Below, piece after piece: positions 25,982 through 37,085 of a stretch of DNA of 64,000 nt (position 1 is the first letter of the stretch; each line of letters opens with the position of its first letter). The translations under genes were made by a program, and so were the position numbers. The notes under the pieces were generated by a model that searched no databases, was not told where the DNA came from, and saw nothing but the letters and a program-made list of their open reading frames with translations. This DNA comes from Scatophagus argus (taxonomy: Eukaryota; Chordata; Actinopteri; Scatophagidae), in contig NC_058498.1 of the NCBI RefSeq assembly GCF_020382885.2, positions 12,622,501 through 12,686,500 on the forward strand, written 5' to 3'.

Positions 25982-28900
25982 ACCACTTCTTACGAACATG
26001 CAATGCAATCTACAGAAATACCCCCTCCACCTCTACACTGAGCCTTTCCTGTACACACACACGCACACAAACCAGGTCTTTGATGTGAGATCAGAGGCAA
26101 CCGTGATGCAAGTCGATCAGGTGCGCAGAGAGAGAGAGAAGTAGAAAGAGGGAAAACAGGGAGAGGGGATAAAGGAAAGATGGCCTCTGTTAAAACAAGG
26201 CTGTTGTTTTAACGACCCCTGAGCCCTGCACTCATTATGACCCTCCGTCTGCCTCTCTCTCTCTCTCAGTTTGTCTCTCTCTCTTTCTTTCTCTCAGCAT
26301 CCTCCCTCTCTTTACACAGCAGCAGCACTGTCGATGTGGGCCCATCTCAACAGCCGATGGAGGCAGATGCAGCGACTACAAGATGTCTTATGACTCATGT
26401 TTCGGCAGAACATTCTGTTGACCGTCTAACAGGTGCTGACGGTCACCGCAAAAAGACCCCCCCCCCCCCCACACACACACACAAACACAGATTTCCCCAT
26501 GCTACTGTAAAGGCATACTGCCAGACTCATAGAAATCCTGTCTGTCTCCGACAAGCCGTGTGGTCCCACAGCCTGATGCTCTGAAACTTCTGTAACACAC
26601 ACAGACACACACACACTGCGTTCACAAACAGACAATAAAATGTAAATCTAAACACATGAGGAAAATACTTTCACGCTCCCTTCAGCTCTTATAAGATGAA
26701 GGGAAGGAGGTAAAAAGCTGCGAAGATTTTCCCCTCCTGCCAAGATGAAAGCCTCTTTTACTTGGGAGAACATTAGGAGAACAAACTACCATCACAACAG
26801 GAGGGGGAACAGTCAACCGCGGCGTGCTCTCACATCAAACACAACCGCCATTAATATTGTAATGCTTCCTCCCTGAGCGTTTGAAATCAAGACAACCAGT
26901 GTGGTCAGCAAGCGAGCTGGTTGCAGATGTCACTCATCTGGGACAAGGTAGCTTCAAAAACAGACTGTGGTTGTCATCAGGGACAAAGACTTTTGTTTCT
27001 TGACTTTCACTGTTCTTTTTTTCACGAGTTTATCAAATGGTTTATTAATGCTTATTGGTCCTAAACTTGATTAAAGACACACTCACATCATGAACGAATT
27101 TAAATGTTTTTTTTTCTTTGTGTTAGTCACTTTGGATGCTTGTTCATCTCGTCTCGTTCCCTCTTTGCTTCTACCTGCCAGCATTCCCATTTGTGTTGTT
27201 CATGTTTGCACCTTATTTCTATTACATTATTTCAGTTTTCTTACTAAAGTTAGTACGTGACAGATGACACCAACACAAAATCACAACAACAGAGAAAGAA
27301 AAATAGTCCTGAGCATACGTTGAGTGCAACTGTTGATGCGTGGAGTGCACATACAAGTCCGCTTGATAAGGAGCATTCACCTGGGAATAATAGCGGGTAG
27401 CAGATACTATATGTGTATGCATGAGCATCGAGTGGCTGTTATTGATCTCCTGTGGGCTGCCAGTGGGATGTAAACACTGTGTCTTTCAACAGGAAGCTCC
27501 ACTCAATACGAGCAGCCGTCAATGACAGCTACACACAAAACACGGCGCACAGACACCCCCTGTCATCAAATCAGCACACACAGCTAGAGTATATAACCTG
27601 GTGTGTGTGTGTGTGTGTTTGTGTATGTGTATCTTTGTGTGAGAGGGAGAGAAATGTCAGTACACAAACTTATATACATAAATAAGTGTATGAAAAATTC
27701 TCACAAACATGCACAATATTCGGCTTCACGAATAAGCAGTTAGATGATCTTAAAAAAAGATGAAAGATGAAAACAACACTGTTGTCCTTAATTTCTGAAA
27801 GCTTGACAGTTTGGAAATATGTGGCTTTCACCTGTCAGCTATAATCTATTTAAATGTAAGTCACATCCATCGAAGCACACATACGTCCACCTCCCGCTGC
27901 AAAGCATGTAAGCTGTGTCTGGAACAAGCTCAAAACCGTCAAACTTCACGGCAGAGATAATCCACGTGCCAAATCTAAGATGAATCTATGTAATATTGAT
28001 TCTGTTCAGGCACCGCACTAGTCCACTAACAACCTATGAATAACTAACTGGAGGACACTCAAACTCTGAGCGCATCTGGTGGAAAATCCTCAGTGAGTGT
28101 TACCCTTACGTGTTTCCCCTCTATTAACTTCCTGCAGGATTTCTTTACAGTGAGGTGAATATTTGTCGAGTCTCTCAGTGCCTGCTCATCCCAGTAGGAA
28201 AGTCGTCGAAGCTCCGTGTCTGATTTAAAAGCCCGATGTACAGGTTTTGTCGCACTGAATAGTTTTATCCATGTTAAATAGCTGTAGTCAGAGTCAACAC
28301 TTGATGACAAGGTGGTCTGTTAGCGCTTTTGTGTTTTACTTTATCACAGAGGACACACACAAATAAATAATATTCATATTTTACAGCTGAGGAGAATCAT
28401 GTTATGAAAAGCAATATTTTGAAATGTAATGGACAATAATTTGGCACTAACAACAGCTGACAAAAGCAAACTGATTTGCTTCATATAAAGTAGGAGTGCA
28501 ATTTATGGGTCTGAATCTCAAATTTGCAACTCATGCAAGCTGCAACGTGAGAAAATGTCCTATTTGTTTCACTAATTAAAACGAATAGTATATTTGTAGT
28601 GACTCAAGTTGCATGCAAGAGACGCGCAAGCTTTATTGCAATTTATGAGAGACAGAAATTTGTGAAGCGGGAAGCGACAATCCTTCGCGTTCTACGAGTA
28701 GGCAGTGTCGCTCTTGTGAAACAGGCTCCTGGTCATTTGTTTGAAAAGAGAAAGAGTCAAGACAAGCTGTGCTAAACAGGTGAACTCACTGCTTTACTGC
28801 CAGTCTGACAACAGTTGAGTGTCTTTGTCCACACTGCACAGGAGTTTGGCATATCACAACACAGGGGCTCTCAAACATCTGGCTCCAGTTATCACAACTC

Positions 28901-31900
28901 TCACTTAGCTTTGCCACTACAGTAAGATACACACCAGACACACACACACACACACAGACCACTCCGTCAGCATCTGGCCATGGTGTGTTTTGCCACTCCA
29001 CTCCTCTGGTTTCCCACCTTGTGTTTCTGGTGAAGGACCATTTTAGTTCCAGTCCAGGCCTGGAGCGGAAAGCATCTCCCTGAGGAAAATAAGCATGACT
29101 CGCTCCAGTGAAGACATCTGCCCTTTGAAAGCGAGCATGGCTGTTTGAACAGCTGTCAGAGCACACCGTGCGTCTCAGACCCTCCCTGATAAGAACCAGA
29201 GGCAAGAATCGACAGAGGAAAGACTCAAAGTGGACAGAAGGAGACGTGCACTGGCAATAATATACGAGGAAGACAGGAAGAGGTGTCCTGTGTGCATGTT
29301 GGGTAGAGCAGCTACGAGAGGAACTACACCTCCTGGTCACCTGTGTTCAAACTGGGAGACCATGTGGCACGTCCTCAAAAAGTCAAACGAAATCCGAGAC
29401 ATTTTGCTTTGTTCAGAAAAAAAGCATCGAGTCAACATTTCACTTCCAGATTCAAAAAATACTTCAATAAAGTATGTATATTTAGTTAAATTACAGTTTC
29501 TGAATATTTATACCTCAATACTTTATTTGATCTAGCAGTGGGGACCCACAGTGCAGTGACCAATACTCTCAGTAGACCAAAGAACTTATACAGACATGGG
29601 GAGGACAAGCAAACCCAACATGGATCATTTCAATAATGATAATAATAATAATAAAAAAACCTTGAAAAGTTCAAAAGTAGGTCTTTATGGTTTACTTTGT
29701 ACTTCACTGAGTGCTGTCATAGCCATCGCTGCAGCAGCATGCGAGCAGAAGACGCACTCTCACAACTCAAGGAGATTTCAAGCTTAACACTTAAGACTTT
29801 TGGTCCTGAAGTGACTGTCTGTTACTCAGTGAAGAGGAACAAGTGTATGTCAGACTTAGAAAAGTGCTGGGAGCTCAATTGCATTAAAGCTCTTAGTTTG
29901 CCTGAGCTCCAATCTAATTGGATAAAGCTGGAAAAGCAGCTTCCAATGTGCACAAATCCATTTTTTTGCCAAACTCATTTTTTGGAGGAGAGATGCTCCC
30001 CGTGTTCTATTCCACCCTGTCTTTTGTCCTTGTCAACATTCCCCAAATGAGATTCCCAAAATCAGGAGGTGAGGGGAGCACGCATGCTCGAGTGCACAGA
30101 GCAAACATTGTCAGACAGACACACCTCTCACACCAGCATGCTGGCTGGCATCTCTTTCCTTCCCCGTCCTTATTAAAATTCCATATTGAGATTCCTTCCT
30201 GCCACTCCGCCTCCCTGGCCCTGTCACTCAGCCACCAACCAGCGACAAAAATCAGCAAGTTTCAACAAAGACACACATATATGCATAGAGACACACACGG
30301 CACACAATCCAAACTTTTCTTAAGACAACTCGTCCCTGCTCCCACCCTTTATGTGTGGGATGAAAGTTTCCTTTAGGTGATATGTATGAGAGCGAGTATC
30401 AGCGTCTCCCCCTCCTGCCTTCGCCCATCTCCATCTCTGCCCCCCCCCCCCCCAACTTTCTCATTGTCATTATTTTCGATGGTGTCCCCCTCTGATCCGC
30501 CAAGCCTTTGGGTGCTCTCTCTCCTCTCTCTGTCTTTCTCTGGGCCCTTTCATCTGTCAGGCGCTCCCCTTGGCGACTGCCACTGAGGGGGTTTGATTTC
30601 CCATCATGCCTAGCATTGCCTCCATGAGTCCCTTCTCCCTCTCTCCCCAACCCCCTCTCCCTCTGAGGCAAGTGTTGTGCCCCCGCATCGTTGGGCAATT
30701 ATCCCCGGGAGTAATGAGGAGCGTCTCTCCCTCCGCAGCACACTGACTGACACCTCTCCCACTCATTTGTCAACAAATCAGACGGCTGGTGTGGGCGGCC
30801 ATATTGAGCTGAGGGTTGTCGTTGGGAAGCTCTGGCTGAGGCGCATCGCCGCATCTCCCTCGCTCTCTCTCTCCCTCTCTCCTTTTCTCCATCCTCCTCC
30901 ATCCCTTCCTCTCTATCTCTGCCACCTCGTTATCTCTGACAGGGTGTCATTCGTTCCAACTCTCACTCCTCCCGTGTCAACCCGCCGCACGCTCCGATGT
31001 ATTTGTGTTCCTCTGCCACCAAGAAAAGTCTGACTTCCAATAGACCTAATGGTCATATGTGGCTAATGATCACTAAGCTGAACAACTGACACTATTCAAT
31101 TTATTTGTGTCATAGTCAGTAGCAGCCAGTCGCTGTAAACACTTTGTACAACGAGACGACAAAGACTAGAGTGCAGAAGGGAAAATATTTTCACATACGT
31201 CTTCACTCACAAAGGCTCCTTTCAATTTGTCACCATTAGTCGATGCAGCTGTACAGGATATGTTAATCTTATGTGCCCTGTCATGTCATGGTGAGCAAGG
31301 TCTTTGATGTGCCAGTTAAACTCTGTAGATTTCACTGTGACTTTTAAAGATGTGAGATGAGTGATTGTGTGTGAGCCTCAGATGTGAACAGGGAGAGCAG
31401 AGTGTGTTTACACAATGAAACAAGCATCAGATGTGTGCTTCTGTCAGCCTGTTGTGTACTCACTGTGCTCTTTGCGCTCCTCTGGGCTCGATGAAGCCTC
31501 TCCATCAGACAGCAGGCCGGACATGGAGAACAGCTTCCTCCCAGAGTCTTCCCCAGCTTTGAGGGAACCTCCCGGGGAGCCGAAGTCAAACTCCTTCCCC
31601 TCCACCTCAGGGAAGCAGCTTTTCAGCCTCTTGGCAGGGGTGAAAGCCGACTGATACACCCCAGACTCCCTGTCCTCTTGCGGGGAGGAGAAGGGTCGGA
31701 AGGCGCCTACCCCGCTGTGGTTGAGCATGCTCAGGGTGGAGCAGTCCAGGTTTGGTGGGGTGAACTGGGGGTGCAGATGGAGCAGGGAGGCTGGGAAGTC
31801 TCTAGAGGGAAAGGTGCCTGACATGGGGCCCTGGCGCTGATACATGGAGGTGAAGGTGTAAGAGGCTGAGGGGAAGGGAAGCTGGAGGTCTTTCTCCACG

Positions 31901-32055
31901 GAGGCTGGGACACCGAAGGGCCTCGGAGCCTGGCAGGGGACGGAGGCATCTCGGCCGGCCTCGGCAGTGGACGCAAGGACCATCAGGGCGGGGGAGGCCA
32001 GTGGAGCTGGCAGGTAGGAGGGGCTGTCCATCTTGAAGGGGCGGTGGAGGTCCAT
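7611..32055 (-). CDS. rnf220: E3 ubiquitin-protein ligase RNF220, complete, 14 coding exons
   Basis: RING-type E3 ligase, known from the mammalian protein to ubiquitinate Sin3B and to modulate Wnt and Shh signalling. Coding exons, minus strand: 32055-31464, 15621-15495, 14536-14494, 14402-14310, 13556-13514, 11508-11465, 11124-11037, 10652-10556, 10282-10223, 10113-10022, 9906-9822, 8461-8353, 7863-7789 and 7682-7611. They sum to exactly 1620 nt, 539 aa plus stop, and every junction keeps phase. Order: N-terminal region (1-198), C-x2-C zinc segment CPVCQ (211-215), a basic linker (KRRKPEEGQ), an acidic DSDADLDVDG stretch, a poly-Ser tract, a coiled coil (about 459-483) and a C-terminal RING (C487, C490, C503, H505, C508, C511, C522, C525). 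The protein ends in DLRRVFL. Human RNF220 is about 566 aa. Teleosts have a and b copies and I cannot tell which this is. Confidence 0.93.
7789..8461 (-). CDS. rnf220: rnf220 coiled-coil and RING exons (8461-8353 and 7863-7789)
   Basis: The exon at 8461-8353 encodes the helix LKARIRDLEKQLSKG and the first RING cysteine pair CLIC. The exon at 7863-7789 encodes QCWHVHCEECWLRTL. With the last exon (7682-7611, LCPQCNTI) they give C-x2-C-x12-C-x-H-x2-C-x2-C-x10-C-x2-C, a normal C3HC4 RING. No key residue is lost. Confidence 0.93.
8483..8508. repeat. (CA)n microsatellite
   Basis: Perfect CA run about 20 bases outside the acceptor of the rnf220 exon 8461-8353. Confidence 0.9.
9166..9176. repeat. left target-site duplication of the SINE
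   Basis: CTGCCACAGAC, identical to 9521-9531 on the other side of the element. Confidence 0.8.
9177..9520 (-). mobile_element. tRNA-derived SINE-like insertion with target-site duplication
   Basis: On the minus strand the element starts with a tRNA-like head: GGGCGGCGCGGTGG, a degenerate A box, and a B box GGTTCAAATCC at about 9464-9454. A body widespread in fish genomes follows (includes GTTTTCTCCAGGTACTCC), ending in CATCCATCC-like sequence. The 11-bp direct repeat CTGCCACAGAC flanks it at 9166-9176 and 9521-9531, as expected for target-primed insertion. It lies in an rnf220 intron, in the same orientation as the gene. Confidence 0.8.
9521..9531. repeat. right target-site duplication of the SINE
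   Basis: CTGCCACAGAC, identical to 9166-9176. Confidence 0.8.
10075..10101 (-). repeat. coding CTG/CAG triplet tract in rnf220 (poly-Ser)
   Basis: Nine perfect CTG units on the plus strand read as AGC codons on the coding strand, giving a serine run ahead of TLLDSRVNLEFSKW. It is probably length-variable. Confidence 0.8.
10522..10536. repeat. short intronic (CTG)5 tract
   Basis: Lies just outside the donor of the rnf220 exon 10652-10556, so it is intronic despite reading as Gln in an open frame. Confidence 0.6.
10990..11019. repeat. (CA)n microsatellite
   Basis: Perfect dinucleotide run 17 bases outside the donor of the rnf220 exon 11124-11037. Confidence 0.9.
11509..13105 (-). other. rnf220 intron upstream of the RIGKL exon, left part
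   Basis: Apart from the candidate cassette exon to its right, no exon is supported. Open frames at 11.6-12.4 kb lack recognisable motifs. Confidence 0.45.
13106..13195 (-). CDS. rnf220: candidate in-frame cassette exon of rnf220
   Basis: A 90-nt open segment bordered by GTTAACAG (acceptor) and GTAAG (donor) sits in the intron between the exons ending TRLN and starting RIGKLKRR. Entry and exit are both phase 1, so inclusion would insert 30 residues without a frameshift. The insert is Cys-rich (DDLCWCRCYVKSAP). The flanking exons also join perfectly without it, so it would be an alternative exon. I do not recall it from the human protein, and it could be chance. Confidence 0.35.
13755..13875 (+). 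mobile_element. truncated retroelement 3' tail
   Basis: The sequence TTTTTGAGCTATGGAAATAAA followed by repeated TTGAC units resembles the 3' end of fish non-LTR elements (GCTATACAAATAAA plus a short tandem tail). The 5' part is absent and boundaries are approximate. Confidence 0.5.
14760..14800. repeat. (CA)20 microsatellite
   Basis: Perfect 40-bp CA tract in an rnf220 intron. A GT-rich stretch follows at 14920-14990. Confidence 0.9.
15495..15621 (-). CDS. rnf220: rnf220 exon with C-x2-C zinc-binding segment
   Basis: Encodes VKGLYDTQAPVCPVCQAVL and then RPGELQDHMEQEL. The paired cysteines and downstream histidine suggest a small zinc module. Phase 1 on entry and phase 2 on exit fit the neighbours at 31464 and 14536. 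Confidence 0.9.
15923..15961. repeat. (GA)n microsatellite
   Basis: Perfect homopurine GA tract in the large rnf220 intron. Confidence 0.9.
17180..17205. repeat. (GT)n microsatellite
   Basis: Perfect GT run in the rnf220 intron. Confidence 0.85.
19071..19100. promoter_or_regulatory. inverted pair of TCF/LEF-type sites
   Basis: A 12-bp perfect inverted repeat, TTTCAAAGGCTG at 19071-19082 and its complement at 19089-19100, around a 6-nt spacer. Each arm contains CTTTGAA, the TCF/LEF consensus, once per strand. It lies in a non-repetitive block of the large rnf220 intron. Function is inference. Confidence 0.35.
21185..21220. repeat. (GA)n microsatellite
   Basis: Perfect GA tract in the rnf220 intron, followed by a TCTC-rich stretch at 21330-21435. 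Confidence 0.9.
23987..24022. repeat. perfect AT-rich inverted repeat
   Basis: 16-bp arms (TTTTATACATACTCAT at 23987-24002, complement at 24007-24022) around a 4-nt loop ATAA. No protein or terminator context is present. Confidence 0.75.
25951..25980. repeat. (GT)15 microsatellite
   Basis: Perfect GT tract in the rnf220 intron. Confidence 0.9.
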
Positions 32056-32075
32056 TCACCTCCCTGTTAGTGGTC
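31464..32075 (-). CDS. rnf220: rnf220 exon 2: start codon and N-terminal region
   Basis: Large exon holding 20 nt of 5' UTR after the acceptor CTCATCAG, then ATG at 32055. It encodes residues 1-197, ending in EERKEHS at the donor GTGAGT. It matches the conserved vertebrate N-terminus (MDLHRPFKMDSPSYLP, then LASPALMVLASTAEAGRDAS). A second in-frame ATG follows at codon 9. This exon is unusually GC-rich compared with its surroundings. Confidence 0.93.
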
Positions 32076-33451
32076 CTGATGAGAGGAGAAGGAGGACAAA
32101 CGGAGTCAGAGGAGAGAGTTGAGCTGGAGCATGAAGGCTGAGCCACAACGGGACATGAAAAGAAATTACACATTGTTTCACAAAAGACGCTCTTTTTCAG
32201 GCTCCTTTTCCTTTCAAGAGTGGCTTACAAAAAGTATTTATTTTCTTTGTACCATTACTGGATTTAATTATTCATTTGAGCTGTATTGTAAAAAAAAAGG
32301 AAATAATAATAATAAGAAGAAGTTTGATTTAGGCTGGGGGAAAAATGATTTTGTTTGAAGTTTTCAGGGAATTTCTTTATGATCCAAATACCAAAAATAT
32401 TCATGTCTTCATTTTGTGAAACACACCAAGTTGCAACTCTAGAGGCATTTTTACAATTACACTTCTGGACTAATTTCAATAGAAAAGGGTTGGAGGGGGC
32501 CTACTGTTCCTGTAAATAATTACGACGGAATAAATTGCCAATAAAACACACACGTAGCCGAAGCCTGCAAAAGATAAATTTAATAGTGGTGTATAAGCAA
32601 TTAGATGTGGGAAAATCCTCACGATGTTCGGGGAAAAAAGATGCAGTCTTCTTTTCTTCTTCTCCGTAATGAATTAAACGACAGTAAATCAATAAATTGT
32701 AAATCCTGCTCATTGGATCCGATAAAACAAAATCTATGATGGGTCTTTTTAGACAGAATAAACATCCCGGTATTGAAGTTTCACAACTTTTCTGTCCTAA
32801 AATGTGAAATAAAAATCTACACAAATGCATCAACTGATTAACTAAGTTTATTTTTTTGCAGTTTCTTTAAAATAATAAGAAAAAGATTGAGCAATAATAT
32901 ATTTGAGCTGGAAAAACGACTTCGTCTAGTTAGCTGTATCGCCCTGTTTCTTAAAGTGAAATTTTAATAAATAGAAAAAGTACTTGGAAAAGGCCGAAAT
33001 AAGAAAGTAAAGTTTGGGCCCACGTTTTAACCTTTTTTGAGAAACTTCTTTTTTTTTCTTTTCTTTTTTCCCCCAGTTTAGGACCCAAAACATCGATTCT
33101 TTGAATTAACCAGAATGGGAACTAAAATTTAAACATTTAATTCAAAAGAAATGTCCTTTTATCGCAATTAAGATACAGTTCAGCGGTGCCACGACCTTTC
33201 ATCTATTCTAAAATCAAAAATGTCAGAAAGTGACCCGGTAATACCGCAAGATTTAAACGTTTCTCAATCTTTTACATGATTTAAAAAGCGAGATCGTTTA
33301 TTTTTCCTGCAAGAGCGCACAAGTTCCGTCAACCACAACACAAAGCCTCACAGCCGACCGAACACATGGCAATCAAATAACCAATTAAGCCAATTAAAAC
33401 GGATGAAGCTGTAATGACTTGTGTTATCGCTCAGCATCAGCCGGTACTTAC

Positions 33452-33760
33452 CTTGTACTCGAAGCGAGAATCAGTCGTCCGTCTGCCAACTCTCTCACTC
33501 TCCTTTCTCTTTCAACTTCTAATTTCTAAGGACGCGGCACTTTCTCCTGGCCGCGCAGGGGGAAAAAAAGAAGAGAAAGAAAAAAAAAGGTGCAGCTGCG
33601 GGCAGCGCCGGCTTTTCCAGTCCTCCTCCAGATGTTGCGAGTGTTAAAGAGCGAGTTAGCGCCGGGCTGGGTGTAGTTTAGGAGATGTAGTCGCCGCGTT
33701 TCTGGGGAAGGATCGGGGCTTCAGTGACTGGACTGGCTGCGGGTCGGTCTCTGTTGGTCT
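33452..33760 (-). promoter_or_regulatory. rnf220: rnf220 non-coding first exon and promoter region (right edge approximate)
   Basis: A strong donor (GTACAAG then GTAAGT) at 33452/33451 on the minus strand ends a GC-rich, CpG-containing stretch. It is the likely 5' UTR exon spliced to 32075. The upstream side (higher coordinates) is C-rich and then a long CA tract. The exact transcription start cannot be seen. Confidence 0.5.
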
Positions 33761-33781
33761 TCTCCTTCTTGCGCTCCGTGT

Positions 33782-33803
33782 GACACCCCCCCCCCCACCA
33801 CCA

Positions 33804-33839
<36 letters not shown>

Positions 33840-33915
33840 CTCGTCCCCCCAGCTCCCCCTCTTTCCCTGCCCTCTTTTTCTGTAGCCCCCCCCTTTCCAT
33901 GCTCTCTCTCTCCCC
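33782..33915. repeat. polypyrimidine/CA tract beside the rnf220 promoter
   Basis: A C-run and CCA repeats lead into a perfect (CA) tract at 33803-33836. This is followed by about 80 bases that are nearly all pyrimidine on the plus strand (CCCCCC, CTCTTTT, CTCTCTCTCC). It lies just upstream of the inferred rnf220 start. Confidence 0.75.
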
Positions 33916-34739
33916 CCTGAGATGGACACATTCAATTTCTTGCCCTCGCTGGATGTATTCGAGTGAAATCGAGTCAAAAGAAAAGAATTGTACTTCTAGT
34001 TTTCAGGAAAGAAAAAACAAAGAACAAAAAACAACAAAACAACTTTGTGTTAAAGAGATGCCAGACCTTATAACTCTGATAGAGAGAAAAAGAAAAAAAA
34101 ACTCAACACATCTGGATTCTTGATGAAAACCTGTATCACCTAAATTTGGATGATCACACTCATCAAACATATCTGTTAGAAAATCCGTACTTTAGGTTTA
34201 CACAAGTTAACTCCAGCCGTCACTTTTACTGTGTGTGCGTGTGTGTGAGTGAGTGTGTTGGTGTCACTGCTTTGATACTGTGAATGGCAGGTGATGGAGT
34301 TATCCTCTCTTCCGTGGCTCACTGAGCCTGTACAGTCTCCAGCTGGTGTGATTGGCACTTGGGAACATTCCCTTTTGATGAGACACAATGCAAACCAATG
34401 GTATTATTTGTCACAGATAATCTGCTTTCAACTCCGACACATTACACGAAGCGTAATATCTACATTATTCATATCTGATTTCAAGCACATTGTCAGAAAG
34501 CACAGCGCAGAGAACCACAAATCAGCCCAAATCACTCTTAATTTGTTTTTATCGGTATTGGTATTGCTTAAAGACTTTTTGAAATAATGTAATTGAAATA
34601 ATTCCTTATTCCCCCGAGCCAATCCAGAGGCTTTACACCGCTAATCTAATGTGACACGCAATTTCCGTCTCTCAGACGATTGCTTCCCCTCAGGTCCCTG
34701 TCTTTAATGAACAGCCATTTGGCTGTGAGCCTGTGTGTG

Positions 34740-34773
<34 letters not shown>

Positions 34774-36873
34774 TGTGTGTGTGTGTGTGTAATCAGAGAG
34801 CAAGAAAGAGTCCTGAGATAGGAAATGAGTGAACTGGGAATATTACAGCCAAGAAGAAGACACTAGGAGGAGGTTTGTGGGGATACGTAGCTGGAAATCA
34901 GTGGGTTCACCGTGTTAACTCAGCCTGAAAACACACTGGATAATTGGGATATAAAAATAAACAGTGACTCTCTTGTCTACATTACCTAAGACTGAAGAGA
35001 ACCACGACTTAGCCTGGAAAGTTCATCCACCCTGCTCATCTATAACGTGATGGGTGAGATGGAGCTTCCTCTCACACCTAAAGACAGCCGCTTGGTGAGG
35101 AGGTGGAGGGCCAGACAGCAGATGCAGACCTTTAAATGGACACATAAACCAGAGTCCAGACTGACTCTAACAGTCTTGCCCTTGGACCAATATGGGAGCA
35201 TGAAACACATGTCTTCCCTGTGACAAGGCAAGGTCATTACTCCACTTAGAGAGCAACCTCTCCCTCGTACATTGTTTTCGGGTTAGACAACCACATGCCA
35301 CCACACACACTGTCAAACAGACAAACTCGTAGTCCAGGGTTATACAAGACTGAGCTATTATGGGACTGGATTCACAAATCACATCTGCTCAGGGCAAGGA
35401 TGTGCTTTGTTTCATTACAAATGAATAATCAAAGGTAATCCAGGAAACTGGAATTCTATTCCTTTACTGGGAAATGCCAAAAATATCCTGATTTGCCAGC
35501 TGATCAGTGAGCACACTCACCACAAGTGGCTCCATTGACATTATGATTATTATTTCTATCCTGTTCCCCCAATTTGCCCACATGTGCTCGTGGCTGTGGG
35601 TGGTGTATGGTTGATGATGGGTGTGTGTCCTGCAGGCCCAGTGAAGTGTTAATGATGTCCTCGCTGCCTCAGCCAGGTTATGGCACAGGGGCCGTTAGCT
35701 GCCCTGGGTAAACTGCATGGCTCCCAGAATAAATTGCCACCCGGAGCCACGCAGACTGGTCAGCCAGCCAATTACAGGCCTGCCCACTCAGCTGAGGATG
35801 ATGGGATACGATGTTAATTGTATGTCTTCATTTTCTGGCAGGAGGTGAGTCGCTTGGCTGTCTTCTTGACTGCCATACGCACACGCATGAACACAAGGAG
35901 CACAACATCTTAATGCATGAGGTTGACGCTTTGATCTGGTCCCGTTATGCTTTTGCTCTGTTTATCGGCGCTTTCCCGTTTCCCAATTTGTTTCTCGACA
36001 CTGCATAGACTTTTGAATCATTTTAAAACAATTTTAATAATAGCTAAGTTTTACAGCTTAGTTTCTGTGGTCTTCAGTGTAATTCCCAACAAATGAGAGA
36101 TGAGTTGAAGCAAATTAAATCAACGTGATTAGAGTTCTCCACTTCTTTTATTACGATGCCAGGGGTCATCAGTGGAGTCTTTTAACTTTCACAATGCGTA
36201 ATTGGAGTGGTGAACACTAAATAGTCATGTCTTTGTCTTTTTTTTCACTTTCCTCCTTTCATTTCCAGGTCTTGTTTTTGGACCGTGGAGAAAACTAAGT
36301 TACTGCTGTAATCATTTCCACAAACCAATTATTGATAATTACTTTTTTGCTCTGAGACTCACAATCTCCAATTGCAGCAGATTGCATTCAAAATTTATAC
36401 GGTTTACTCTAATCAAAAACAAAAGAGGCCTGAAAATAAAGGGGAATAAAAGAAACATTTTTTTTTTACCTGCTGAAAAGACTCAAGAAAGATGTGCCAG
36501 ATTCAACATTTCAGCAGTTGTAAGAATACAGAGCACAGGACAACAGAGTGCCCCAGCAGGATCCTCGCAGTGGCAGCAGCAGTGGTGGAGATGAAGAGTG
36601 CTCAGTTCTCTGGAGTCAGTTGGGTAGGAGTTGTGCGGCGGAGTGCTACACTCCTCAGTATATCAACACAGAGGCTGTCTGGTAGCAGTGCTATGGAGAG
36701 AGGTTAGCTACTATATTAACATAGGGAGAGACAGCGCCAGAGCAGAGCAGCCTGCCAAAGACTGAGCAGTGGAAGTGAGACAGAGAGAGAGGCCATCGAC
36801 CAGACAGCTACAAGATGGAGTGGAAGGGAACGTGTGAGAGATGAGCTGTCGAACATGCGACAATGTGTGTGCA

Positions 36874-36875
<2 letters not shown>

Positions 36876-36926
<51 letters not shown>
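36876..36926. repeat. compound (GT)n(GA)n microsatellite
   Basis: A GT run passes directly into a GA run of about 16 units. Confidence 0.9.
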
Positions 36927-36931
<5 letters not shown>

Positions 36932-37034
36932 CAGCTCCCCAAAGCAGTGTGAATGTGAGGAGGAATACAGAGAGGTGCATTATGGTCGCAATCATTGATC
37001 GCTTCCTCCCAAAGGGGCTGGTGACTGCCCCCAC

Positions 37035-37037
<3 letters not shown>

Positions 37038-37084
<47 letters not shown>
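37038..37084. repeat. (CA)n microsatellite
   Basis: Perfect CA tract of about 47 bp. It is complementary to the GT tract about 150 bp to its left. Confidence 0.9.

Positions 37085-37085
<1 letters not shown>

Larger units (their letters stand above)
15622..31463 (-). other. large rnf220 intron (15.8 kb), no coding exon seen
   Basis: No additional exon with rnf220 similarity was found. It contains many CA/GT/GA microsatellites (15.9, 16.8, 17.2, 21.2, 24.7, 25.95 and 27.6 kb) and non-repetitive blocks at about 16.19-16.43, 18.06-18.45, 18.66-20.1 and 30.77-30.86 kb that could be regulatory elements. All open frames in it are short and mostly simple-repeat translations. Confidence 0.55.

Noticed and set aside
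29230..29535. Plus-strand frame starting MDRRRRALAII with several Cys
   Set aside because: No zinc-binding pattern or family match is evident, it lies inside the rnf220 intron, and it lacks splice support.
31731..32173. Other-frame open reading frames overlapping rnf220 exon 2
   Set aside because: They are shadows of a GC-rich coding exon; only the frame from 32055 matches RNF220.
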